DNA of 64,000 nt from Elephas maximus indicus. Its lineage: Eukaryota; Chordata; Mammalia; Proboscidea; Elephantidae. Location: NCBI RefSeq assembly GCF_024166365.1, contig NC_064822.1, positions 102,544,823-102,608,822 on the forward strand, written 5' to 3'. A model generated the notes under the pieces. It was given only the letters and a program-made list of their open reading frames with translations. It was not told the DNA's origin and did not search any database. A program made the translations under genes and the position numbers. Numbering within the stretch: position 1 is the first letter of the stretch; each line of letters begins with the position of its first letter. Below are positions 11,050 through 22,137 of the stretch, piece by piece.

Positions 11050-14000
11050 TTACCTCTGAAAAAAAATTAGCCAGCAGAAAACTTACAAATAGCAGTGGAA
11101 CATTGTCTGATATAGTGCCAGAAGATGAGCTCCTCAGGTTGGAAAGCACTCATAATATGACTGGGGAAGAGCTGCATCCTCAAAGTAGAGTTGACCTTAA
11201 TGATGTCAAGGGAGTCAAGCTTTCAGAACCTTCATTTCCTGATGTGGCAGGACTCAAAATGAGAAGAAAAAGCTGCGAACATCAATTAATAATCACAGCA
11301 TGGAATGTACTAAGTGTGAATCCAGGAAAATTGGAAATCATCAGAAATGAACTGGAATGCATAAAGATCAGTATCCTAGGCATTAGTGAGCTGAAATGGC
11401 TGATACTGGCCATTTTGAATAGGACAATCATATGGGCTACTATGTCAGGAATGACAACTTGAAGAGGAATGGCGTTGCATTCATCGTCAAAAAGAACATT
11501 TCAAGATCTATCCTAAAGTACAATGCTGTTAGTGATAGGATAATATCCATACGCTTGCAAGGAACACCAGTTAACGTGACTACAATTGAAATTTAAGTAC
11601 CAACTACTAAGGCCAAAGATGAAGCAACTGAAGATTTTTACCAACTTTCATAGTCTGAAACTGATCGAACATACAATCAGGATGCATTGATAATTATTGG
11701 TGATTAGAAAGAAACAAAGAAGGAGGATCAGTAGTTGGAAACTATGGCCTTTGTGATAGAAATGATGCCAAAGATTGCATGATAGAATTTTGCAAGACCA
11801 ACATTGAAAATATCTTTTTTCAACAACACAAATGGTGACTGTACATGTGGATCTCTCTGGATGTAATACACAGGAATCAAATTGACTATATCTGTGGAAA
11901 GAGACAATGGAAAGCTCAATATTATCAGTCAGAACAAGGCCAGGGCCAACTGCAGAACAGACCATCATTTGCTCATATGCAAGTTCAAGCTGAAGCTGAA
12001 GAAAATTAGAACAAGTTCACAACAGCCAAATTACAACCTCGAGTACATCTCACCTGAATTTAAAGATCTCCTCAAGAGTAGATTTGATGCATTGAACACT
12101 AATGACCAAAGACCAGATGAGTTATGGAATGACATCAAGGACATCATACGTGAAGAAAGCAAGAGGTTATTAAAAAAAAAAAAAAAGGAAAGACCAAAAT
12201 AGATGTCAGAAGAGATTCTGAAACTTGCTCTTGAATGTGAAGTAGCTAAAGCGAATGGAAAAAATGATGAAGTAAAAGAGCTGAGCAGAAGATTTCAAAG
12301 GACAACTCAAAAAGACAAAGTATTATAATGACATATGCATAGACCTGGAGTTAGAAAACCACAAGGGAAGAGCACACTTGGCATTTCTCAAGCTGAAAGA
12401 ACTGAAGAAAAAATTCAAACCTCTAGTTACAATAGTGAAGGATTCTATGAGCAAAATACTAAACAATGCAGGAAGCATCAAAAGAAGATGGAAGGAATAC
12501 ACAGAGTCACTGTACCAAAATAATTGGTTGATGTCAACCATTTCAGGAGGTAGTATATGATCAAGAACCAATGGTACTGACTGAAGGAAGAGGTCCAAGC
12601 TGCACTGAAGACATTGGTGAAAAACAAGGCTCCTGGAATTGACGGAATACCAATAGGATGCAGCACTGGGAGTGCTCACTTGACTATGCCAAGAAACCTG
12701 GAAGACAACTTCTGGTCAACTGACTGGAAGAAATCTGTATTTATGCCTATTCCAAAGAAAAGTGATCCAAATGAATGAGGAAATTATCGAACAATATCAT
12801 ACTTTAGTAAAATTTTGCTGAAGATCATTCAAAAGCAGCTGCAGCAGTACATCACTGGGGAACTGCCAGAAATTCAAGTTGAATTCAGAAGAGGACATGG
12901 AAGGAGGGATATCATAGCTGATGTCAGGTAGATCCTGGCTGAAAGCAGAGAATACCAGAAAAATGCTTACCTGTGTTTTATTGACTGTGCACAGGCGTTC
13001 GACTGTATGTATCATAATCAATTATGGATAACATTGTGAAGAATGAGAGTTCCAGAGCACTTCATTGTGCTCATGAGGAACCTGTACATACATCAAGAGG
13101 CAGTCGTTTGAACAGAACAAGGGGATACCGCACGGTTTAAAGTCAGGAAAGGTGTCAGGGTTGTATCCTTTCACCATACTTATTCAATCTGTGTGCTGAG
13201 CAAATATTCAGAGAAGCTAGACCAAAAGAAAAAGATCACGGAATCAGGATTGGGGGAAGACTCATTAACAACCTATGTTATGCAGATTGCACAACCTTGC
13301 TTGTTGAAAGTGAAGAGGACTTGAAGCTCTTACTAACGAAGATCAGAGACTATATCCTTAAGTAAGGATTACACCTCGACATAAAGAAAACAAAAATCCT
13401 CGCAGCTAGACCAATAAGCAACATCGTGATAAACGGAGAAAAGATTGAAGTTGTCAAGGATTTCGTTTTACTTGAATCCACAATCAACACCCAGGGAAGC
13501 AGTAGTCAAGAAATCAAAAGATGCATTGCGTTGGGCAAATCTGCTGCAAAAGACCTCTTTAACGTGTTGAAAAGCAAAGATCTCACTTCAAGGACTAAGG
13601 TGTGCCTGACCTAAGCCATGGTGTTTTCAGCCACCTCATATGCATGCAAAAGCTGGATAGAGAATAAGGAAGACTGAAGAAGAATTGATGCCTTTGAATT
13701 ATGGCGTTGGTGAAGAATGTTGAATATACCATGTACTGCTAAAATAACGAGCAGATCTGTCTTGGAAGAAGCACAGCCAGAATGCTCCTTAGAAGCAAGA
13801 ATGGCAAGATTACTTTTCACCTGCTTTGGACAGGTTATCAGGAGGGATTAGTCCCTGGAGGAGGACATCATGCTTGATAAAGTAGAGGGTCAATGAAAAA
13901 GAGGAAGACTCTCAATGAGACAGATCGATGCAGTGCCTGCAACAATGGGCTCAAGCATAACAATGATAGTGAGGCTGACACAGGACTGGGTAGTGTTTCG

Positions 14001-14060
14001 TCCTGTTGTGCGCAGGGTTGCTATGAGTCAGAACTGACTTGGCAGCACCTAACAACAACG
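11050..14060 (+). mobile_element. RTE-clade LINE (RTE1-like), near full length, decayed
   Basis: Non-LTR retrotransposon encoding an AP endonuclease and reverse transcriptase, both broken by stops and frameshifts. The endonuclease start is readable near 11300-11460 (IISILGISELKW region), and RT motif A reads FIDCAQAFD near 12975. The catalytic YxDD box reads YADC at 13279-13290, so the second aspartate is lost and this copy is inactive. The tail CACCTAACAACAAC near 14050 is the family 3' end. Compared with the minus copy at 22138-25290 it lacks about 150 bases of 5' end. Confidence 0.9.
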
Positions 14061-14696
14061 TACTTCCTTGTATATCCATTGTATCTATTCTTCTAATCTG
14101 CACTGCCTAAGAGAGGAAACTAAAGAAAGGCAACTGGGTGTATATGTATGTGTGCAGGGTGGGTATGTGCAAGAATCCAGAGAAAGTGATTCAAATTGGT
14201 AAAAATAATGTGTTCCAAACCCACTCTTCCCCATAGTGCTCCCCCTGAACACCACTCTTCCCTCACCTTTCTTTTTTCATGTCCTTTTCTCTTTCCCCCT
14301 CTCCTAGCAGCCTGAGAAGATGGGCTGGGGTGATTACCTGTTCTTGGATAGCCAGGGAATCCCATAGGATTGGACCTTCCACTTGTCTAGTTTCTCTTGC
14401 TGGCAGGCAAGGCCACCAGTCTCCTGCCAAGGCAGATGATGGGGCAGATATTTTCCTCCTCAGGATTCCTAGGTTGGGACTGGCCAGTGGAATTACTACT
14501 CAGTAGATATTTTTTGGTGTGAAGCGGAGGCCTGGAGAGGGCAGGGGCCGGTGAGTGTATATGAGAAAAACATCCCAAGCCACGTGGTGAATTGTCTTGG
14601 GGACAGTCATGTCCTAGTGCAGCCTCCACCCTCCCCTGAATCTCATTAGATATTTGGCTGGTGTATTAGGAGTGATTGGCCTGGGTTTAGGAGTGA
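14061..14696. other. Intergenic DNA, nothing recognised
   Basis: No repeat family or gene identified; the open frames on both strands are short and unlike any protein I know. Confidence 0.5.
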
Positions 14697-14940
14697 TTAA
14701 TAATAATAGTAATAATAGTTAACTTGGGCCAGGCTGTGTTGTTGATACTTTATATACATTAACTGATTTAACATCACAACCTTATGAGACAGGTATTATT
14801 TTTCAGAAAAGGAAGCTAAGACATGAAGAGGTTAAGCGACTTGCCCAAGATCCCTCAACTACAAGGTGGTAGAACAGTGAGTGATTTAATCTAAGCTGTT
14901 TGCTCTAGTCTGTGTGTTTTAGTACACTGAATCCTGCCTC
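14697..14940 (-). repeat. MIR
   Basis: Antisense MIR: TTATATACATTAACTGATTT, TTATGAGACAGGTATTATTT and GAGGTTAAGCGACTTGCCCA. Confidence 0.7.
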
Positions 14941-15268
14941 TCAAATATATTAGTAGCTCCTACGAAGAGGGTAAAGCCCACATCTGGAGTCATTTCTCCC
15001 ACTACTGGGAGCTCAGGCCTCGAGGGCAGGGAGAGAGCAGGCAGATGATGGAAGCTGAACAGCAGAGCCCCCTACACACAGTCTACCCATTCAGTGAGCT
15101 CTTTGTCGGGGTGTTCCCCTCACACAGGGGACAAAGGGGGCTGCAGAGGCGCTCATGGAACGCTCAGAGAGAGTGGAATGGGTGAGGAGGGCCTCTTGGA
15201 GCCTGGCTTTGACTCCTGGCTATATTTCTCCCACTCCATCCTCTTTTCTGAGTTCTATACATGTTAAG

Positions 15269-15433
15269 AAGCCCTGGTAATGTAGTGGTTAAGAGCTTGG
15301 CTGTTAACCAAAAGATCGGCAGCTCAAATCCACCAGCTGCTCCTTGGAAACCCTATGGGTCAGTTCTACGCTGTTCTATAAGGTTGCTATGAGTCAACTC
15401 AATGGTAACGGGTTTTTTTTTTTTTTTTTTTTT
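15269..15433 (+). repeat. AfroSINE (tRNA-derived)
   Basis: AAGAAGCCCTGGTAATGTAG head, ACCCTATGGGTCAGTTCTAC body, and a tail running into a long poly(T) at about 15412-15433. Confidence 0.85.
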
Positions 15434-15458
15434 ATGGGTTGTACTTGTTAAAGGCACT

Positions 15459-15797
15459 TATGGTTCAGTGATAGAATTCTCACCTTCCATGCAGGAGACC
15501 TGGGTTCGATTCCCAGCCAGTGCCCCTCATGTGCAGCCACCACCTGTCTGTCAGTGGAAGCTTCTATGTTGCTATGATGCTGAGCAGGTTTCAGTGGAGC
15601 TTCCAGATTAAAGTGGACTAGGAAAAAAGGCCTGGCGATCTACTTCCGAAAATCAGCCAGTTAAAACTCTATGGATCACGAGGGTTTAATCTACAACTGA
15701 TCATGGGTATGGCATAGGACCGGGCAGCATTTTGTTCCATCGTGCATGGGGTTGCCATGAGTTGGGGCTGACTTCATGGCACCTAACACCAACAATT
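15459..15797 (+). repeat. AfroSINE, tRNA-Gly-like head
   Basis: A complete example of the class: TGGTTCAGTGATAGAATTCT (A-box region), GGGTTCGATTCCC (B box), the RTE 5'-like body CTGGCGATCTACTTCCGAAA, and a 3' part like the RTE tail ending in ACCTAACACCAACAA. Confidence 0.85.
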
Positions 15798-15889
15798 GCT
15801 GAGCCACAGTTTCCTGAACCTCCATAGATGCGTCATACTCAATATGTCGAAAACTTTCTTCCTACTCCAGCTACATGGACTACCAGAAA

Positions 15890-16173
15890 AATGAACAAGT
15901 CTTTCTTGGAAGAAATACAGCCAGAATGCTCCTTAGAAGTGAGGATGGCTAGACTTCGTCTCATATAATTTGGACATGTTATCAGGAGGGAACAGTCCCT
16001 AGAGAAGAACATCTGCTTGGTAAAGTAGAGGGTCAGCGAAAGAGAGGAAGACCTTCAATGAAATGAATTGGCACAGTGGCTGCAGCAATGAAACACCGGG
16101 TAGTGTTTCCTTCTGATGTACATAGGGTCATTATGAAATGGAATGGACTCTCCAGCACCTAACAACAGCAACA
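15890..16173 (+). mobile_element. RTE LINE 3' fragment
   Basis: Matches the last about 290 bases of the long RTE copies: AGAATGCTCCTTAGAAG, GGACATGTTATCAGGAGGGA, and CACCTAACAACAGCAACAAC. Confidence 0.85.
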
Positions 16174-16365
16174 ACTCCAGCCTGCTTCTCCACCTGCCTT
16201 ACCTCTCTCAGCTCGCTGCTCCCAGATACCTGCCACTGCCTTGGCTCCTCCTCCCACATCCAATCAGGCACCAAGTCGGGTTGATTTGATCCATGAGGTA
16301 TCTCTTGTACCCATCCGTTATTCCCCATCCCCACTGCAACTGCTCCAGCCCATTGATGGTCTCTT

Positions 16366-16583
16366 CCAGCACTTACTATGTGCAGGGTACTGTGCTTGTC
16401 GCTTTATAGACATCATCTGTTAATCCTCACATTTGCAATTCCTGTTTGCCAGTGAGGAAACCGAGGCACAGAGAGGTTAAGTAACCTGCCCAAGGTCATA
16501 CAGCTAGTAAGAGGTAGAGCCAGAATCCAGCCATCTGACTCCAGAGCCCACACTATTAACCACTATTTTGTACTGCCTCCCTC
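16366..16583 (-). repeat. MIR
   Basis: Well-kept antisense MIR: CACTTACTATGTGCAGGGTA, ACAGAGAGGTTAAGTAACCT and CATACAGCTAGTAAGAGGTA, ending near TTTTGTACTGCCTCCC. Confidence 0.75.
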
Positions 16584-16692
16584 AGCACTACTCTCAGCCT
16601 TTCCTCCCTTGGTTCTATCTATGCAATGCCAAAAGAATCTTTATTTCATTCAACAATGTTTATTGTAGGTACCAGGAACGCTGGTATAAACT

Positions 16693-17093
16693 TGTCTCAG
16701 TAATCTAAGGCTGCTATAACAGAAATACCATAAATGGGTGGCTTTAACAAACAGAAATTTATTTTCTCACAGTTTGGGAGAGTAGAAGTCCGAATTCAGG
16801 GTGCAGCTCTAGAGGAAGGCTTTCTCTGTCTGTTTTCTCTGGGGGAAGGCCCTTGTCTCTTTTAGCTTCTGCTCCTGGGCAGTTTTCATGTGGCTTGGCA
16901 TGTCTCTTCCCCCATCTCACTTGTTTGTTTAATCTCTTTTATATCTCAAAAGATTGACTCAGGACAGGCCCTACACTAATCCTGTCTCATTAACATAACA
17001 AAAAAAAGACAATCCTAAATGAGATTATAACCACAGGCATAGAGGTCAGGATTTACAACACATATTTTGGGGGACATGATTCAATCTACAGCA
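16693..17093 (-). mobile_element. Solo LTR, MaLR/ERVL-like
   Basis: Starts TG and ends CA, and is flanked on both sides by AAACT (16688-16692 and 17094-17098), a perfect 5-bp target duplication typical of MaLR/ERVL. The minus strand carries AATAAA near the LTR 3' part. It has the MaLR-like TTGAATCATGTCCCCC start in minus orientation. There is no internal region. Confidence 0.8.
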
Positions 17094-17495
17094 AAACTGA
17101 AGATCAAAAACTGAGCAGATACTGTCGCAAAGCTAAGGACCACATTGCTGAATGCAGTTATCTTTTTATCTCTCTAACACACTAATCTGATAGGGTTTCC
17201 CTACCCAGCACAGTCTCTTGGGTGCTTAATGATTATGGGTGGAAATGAAATGAGCGGAAACTGGGAAATCAGCTGTCCTTGCTGTGAGTGAGCCTATACT
17301 CAGGGTGGGATAGAAGGATGCTGGTTTTCCAGTTCATTTATAGGACACTTCATTCCATCTCCTTGCTGTCATTTGAGATTGGTTGGTGGGATGAAGAGTG
17401 GGAGATTGGGGGAAATTTCAACCGCCAGGCTTCTAGTGGGACCGCAGAAAAAAGCCAGTTTGGAGGCCAACTCTAAAATGAAGCAGTAGGGGATA

Positions 17496-17908
17496 TGTCT
17501 TAGTTACCTAGTGCTGCTATAACAGAAATGCCACAAATGGGTGGCTTTAACAAACAGAAATTTATTTTCTCACAGTTTAGAAGGCTAGAAGTCCGAATTG
17601 AGAGTGTGGCTCTAAGGAAAAGCTTTCTCTCTCTGTTGGCTCTGGGGAAAAGCCTTTGTTTCTTTGAGCTTCTGCTCCTGGGTGATCTTCATGTGGCTTA
17701 GCATCTCTCTTCCTCCATCTCTGCTTCTCTCACTGGATTGTTTTATCTCTTTTATAGCTTAGAAGAGATTGACTTAAGACACACCCTACAGTATCCTAGT
17801 GTCATTAACATAACAAAGAAAGCCCATTCCCAAGTGGGATCCTAACTACAGATATAAGGGTTAGGATTTAAAACACATTCCTTGGGGGACACGATTCAAT
17901 CCATAACA
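17496..17908 (-). mobile_element. Solo LTR, same family
   Basis: A second copy in the same orientation, TG to CA, flanked by GGATA (17491-17495) and GGATG (17909-17913), a 4/5 match. The separate target duplications show it is an independent insertion and not the partner LTR of the copy at 16693. Confidence 0.75.
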
Positions 17909-19681
17909 GGATGTAAAGGCTGTGCCTGCTGCCAGCCCTCTGCCAGCATCCCTGCAACTCTAACTTGGCCATTGTTGGCCATGGTTGATCAACTATTGGG
18001 AGAAATTAAAAGGAGAACCCAGGTATCCTCATCTGGTTTCTGTCTCCTGGTTCTGTATGGTTTAGGGTTCTCTGACTTCTGGCCAGGGTCCTTTTCCCAA
18101 GTGTGGTTCCGGTTCAGTTCTCCCATCTCCTCCCCTACTCATTCCTGAGGCGGGGGGCAGATGCAGGGAGCTAGATCACTGATGGGCACTGAGCCAGATA
18201 CTCCTAGGACTAGCAGGTCACAGCCAGTCACCCATGAGCTGCTTACAACAGTGGTGGAGTGGGGAGGCAGAGGAGAGGTGGGCTCCTGCCTTCTCTAGGT
18301 GGGGGCAGTGGGACAGCCAGGGTGGTGGGAGAGCAGTGGGACAGCCAGGGTGGCGGGAGAGGTTCATGAGAGTTGGAGAGGATTGGCTGGGGACCAGCAG
18401 GGAGCTCGCTGAGGCAAGACCAGAGACCCTGAACTTTCCTGGAGACATTCTTCTGGCTGGTGCTCAAGCTACCCATGTGTGACAGGGACAAGGAAACAAT
18501 TACTATGGTGCTGATGGTGGTGGCCACAGGGTGAGGGGAGGCCAGGAGAGCAGGAGAGAAGACAGGGCAGGTTTGGAGCTGTGCTAAAGGGAGGGAAGAG
18601 GCCTGCCAACCAGGCAAATTTGGCATTATACGAAGGTTCATCAATTAGTAGCTGCTTTCTCTTCCCTAGCTTCTGCTTCCTGAGGTGTATGTGTGTGAGT
18701 GTGTTCTAAATACCCAGAGCCATTGCATCTGATGTTGAGTGTGCATTCTAGCTGTGGCCATGCTTCCTCAGGCTCAGAGCATCTCCTCTTTTCCCCTCAC
18801 TCCTGTACCTCTGGACTTGCAATCTGTACTTGCCTTCACCCTGACCTACACTCCTCCCCAGGCTCTCCCTGGGGCTGACCACCCACACTACCTCTTCCCC
18901 ACTCTCCTCTTTCTGACATTCTCAGCCTTCCCCAAACCCATGTCTTAAGCACTACCATCTTCCCTCCCATCCAGGCCCAAGGCCTCTTTTGAGGTCTCAA
19001 ACTCTGTCCCCACTTGGCACTCTGGTCTCAGAGACTTGGCAGGGGCACGGCAGGAGCCGGAGGGACAGGTCTGAGTAGGGCCCTGGCACTTGTTCAGTGA
19101 GCTGCCCAGTTCTGTCTCACAGGCCTGGTCACTCAGGTTGGACCCAGAGAACTGGCTGATGAGGGGCAAGGGCATAGGTAATCAGACAAGCAGGCCTGGG
19201 AGAGTGGCCCCTTTCCAGAACCAGAGCATACCCCAACCCTGCCTCCCAACCCCACTCAGGAAGTGCTGAGGCCAGAGAGGAAGTCAAACAGTCCAAGGAC
19301 TTCCTGGCCCAGACTCACTGCCCATTTCCTCCCTCCAGAGAGGATGTAGTAAAAGACCAGGGAGGCTGCAAAGCTGGGGATCCAGAGAGGGAAAAGAGAA
19401 AGAGAGGGAAGTCTGAAATTCAGACAGAGACACACAGGCAGCTCCCTCCCCTCGTATCATTCTTTGCCCCCAGACAGAGAGGCAGCCACCAGCTGCTCAG
19501 ACTTCCCCACCCAGGGCCTGCAGGAAATACTTCCTGCTCTTCAGCCTTGGCCCCCTGCTTGAGGTGCCTTACTTCCAGAAGAAATAGAGTGCCATCGGGT
19601 CAGAGTTCACCAACTAAACACACTGCAGCTGCTGTCATAGAGCGCCACCTAGTACTTCCCTTCTTGTTCCCTAAAGGCCTT
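17909..19681. other. Intergenic DNA, nothing recognised
   Basis: No repeat or gene identified. It includes a short local duplication, GTGGGACAGCCAGGGTGG, at about 18308 and 18338. Confidence 0.5.
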
Positions 19682-19858
19682 GAAAACCAAAAAACCAAAC
19701 CAGTTGCAATCTAGTCGATTCCAACTCATGGCATGGCGGTGACCTTTCAAAACAGGTCGCCAGGCCTTTCTTTTGAGGAGCCTCTGGGTGGGTTTGAACT
19801 ACTAACCTTTCACTTAGGAGCTGAGCACTTAACTGTACCACCCAGAGACCTCGAAGGC
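19682..19858 (-). repeat. AfroSINE, hybrid type
   Basis: Minus copy combining the tRNA-like head of the common AfroSINE (reverse complement of GGAGCTGAGCACTTAACTGT) with the RTE 5'-like body (reverse complement of GCCAGGCCTTTCTTTTGAGG). Confidence 0.8.
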
Positions 19859-20572
19859 CTTGAGGTAACCTGAATCCTGATTTAATCTTCCCTGACTGCT
19901 TCACTTCTCCCCAGGCCCCAGGCTCCTCAGGGCCTTAGCTGAGGGTGCCCGCTGGAGCCTTGGGGCTGGACAGGAGCCAGACATCGTGGCAACTTCTCAC
20001 CTGATGCCATCCCCTAACCTGTCGTTCTCCCCACACAGGGCTCAGCTATGTGTGGGTTCCCCCTGCAGGGCCTCTTATCCCTGATACAAACATGGAACTC
20101 ACCACGACTGAAATTAAATAATTACATGACTATCTAGTGGGTCGCTGCCCCAGGAGAATGTACGGTCCGAGAGGGCAGGAACTGCCTACGCGTGCTTTGC
20201 AGCCAGGCCTTGTACATCGAAGCACTCAGGAGAGATTTCTTGACCTACATAGGTAATTTTTTTTTTTTTTTTTTTGCCACAGGTCCTTCTTGCCTCCCTC
20301 ACAGCTCCCCCAGATCTGTCTTTCCACCTAGTTCCTGACCAATCTGCTTTCCCAACACTGCTCCTGTTCATCACTAGTCCCCCTCCTTCCTCCTCCAGGA
20401 AGTACCATCAAATGGGGCCACTCAAACCTCTCCAGAGTGCTATCCTTGGGTCCATGCTTTGCACTAAGCACAGGGGATAGCCTTATTTCTAGTCCCTTTA
20501 CACCACCGAGTAGCTTTGCAGCTGTACTAGAGTGGGATCCACATGTATTGATTAAGCCCCCCTGATGACTTT

Positions 20573-20782
20573 CTCAAGAACCCTGGTGGTGAAGTGGTTC
20601 AGTACTCAGCTGCTAACCAAAAGGTTGGAGGTTCGAGCCCACCAGCCGCTCCATGGGAGAAAGATGTGGTAATCTGCTTCCATAACTATTTGCTATCTTG
20701 GAAACCCTATAAGGCAGTTCTACTCTGTCCTATGGGGTCGCTATGAGTCAAAATTGACTCAACCGCAATGGGCTTGGTTTTG
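20573..20782 (+). repeat. AfroSINE (tRNA-derived), full
   Basis: Head GAACCCTGGTGGTGAAGTGG, B-box-like GGAGGTTCGAGCCC, tail GGGGTCGCTATGAGTCAAAA. Confidence 0.85.
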
Positions 20783-21959
20783 GAATGGTGACCTTCTCAG
20801 CAGATGCCTCATTCAAAAAAATCCAACCCCCACATTCAAATCAAAAGGACAAATATTTATTAATCCAGGTGAGAGCTTTGTCCTTTGGGTAGAGTTAATG
20901 CCCTCCTGTCCTGACCCTAAGGCTTATTCTTTCACTTTCCACAGGATCAGAATCTGGCTTTCTCCATCCTCTTAATAGCTTTCAACGATCCACCCAAGCG
21001 AGTCAGCCCCATTTGCCCTCAGGCTCAAGACCATATTGAGGGTTAACTGTAGTCTCTCTCTCTCCTTCCCCAACCAACAACGGCCTCTGAGTGAAAGCAA
21101 AAGAGAGCCAGAATAGATATCTGTGGTTGGCGGTTCAGGTCAGGAGATGGAGGTAGCTGGAGAACACCAGGAGAGGTATGCAGTCCTGGGCCCAGGCTCC
21201 TGCCTGCTGCTCTCACTGCAGCTGCGGCCAAGGCAGTACCTCGCTGTCAACACCTCTGGCCCTGCTTCTGATGCTCAGTTAGCTCTTCAGCTCAAAGACT
21301 GTTGCTTCCGCTCAGCATCTTCTCACTCTGCATCCTGCCCACTGCATGGACCTCAAGGCTGTCAGTGGGCAGGCAGAGGAAGTGGGGTCTCGGTGAGAAG
21401 CCAGACTCTGAGCTCATTCACTCTAGGCCTAAGAAGTGAAGAGGTGCTGTCACAGCCCTGGGAACAGCACCCCTGGATCAGAGCCTTCAACTCTAGATTC
21501 CTTCCTACAGCCTGGGAAGCTGAGATGCTTGTGATGGGGCCAGCTCCTCCCTCAGTAAGCCACCTGCCTTTCTCTCTAGAACAGTCTTTTCTGTTCTGTG
21601 GTCTATAAACCTGACCTTAGGAGGAAGATGAAGTTACAGGGGTGGGGGTGGGGAGGGGGGGATAAGAGGAATCCACATCTGTGCCAGTCATAGCCTGGGC
21701 CCGCCATAACAAGGCTCCTCAGCCTTGGACTCCACAAGCATTGGTTGTGGGTGAGGGGATCACCTAAGGTCTAGGGAAGAATCTTGCGGAACTCACCACC
21801 CACATTCAAAGGAGATTTTAGCCCAAGTACAAAGCTGGGGCTCAAAGTGCAAGGTTGGGGAAGGCTGCCCCCTAGAGCCAGGAACAAATAATTCGTTATG
21901 GACAGCCAGCCATTCTTTATTTAGATATTGCACAAATATTTATTGAGTTCCTGCATTAA
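20783..21959. other. Intergenic DNA, nothing recognised
   Basis: No repeat or gene identified. A 161-codon open frame near 21123-21608 has no recognisable domain and no splice or promoter support. Confidence 0.5.
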
Positions 21960-22118
21960 AACCCAAAAACCAAACCCATTGCTATTGAGTTGATTTCGAC
22001 TCATAGTGACCCTTTAGGACAGAGTAGAACTGCCCCATAGTGTTCCCAAGTAGTAGCTGGTGGATTCGAACTGCCATCCTTTTGGTTAGCAGCCTGAGCT
22101 CTTAACCACTGCTCCATA
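21960..22118 (-). repeat. AfroSINE (tRNA-derived)
   Basis: Antisense copy: AAACCAAACCCATTGCTATT, GGACAGAGTAGAACTGCCCC, and the reverse-complemented head CTCTTAACCACTGCTCC. Confidence 0.85.
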
Positions 22119-22137
22119 CTACACACCAGGCATTATG

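Noticed and set aside
11050-14060. Functional reverse transcriptase gene
   Set aside because: Multiple stops and frameshifts, and the catalytic box is YADC.
15462-15535. tRNA-Gly-like sequence
   Set aside because: It carries A- and B-box-like segments but is the head of a SINE followed by its body and tail. No proper acceptor stem closure was found, so it is not a tRNA gene.
16693-17908. Possible provirus with two LTRs
   Set aside because: Each LTR has its own target duplication and the 400 bases between carry no viral sequence I can identify.
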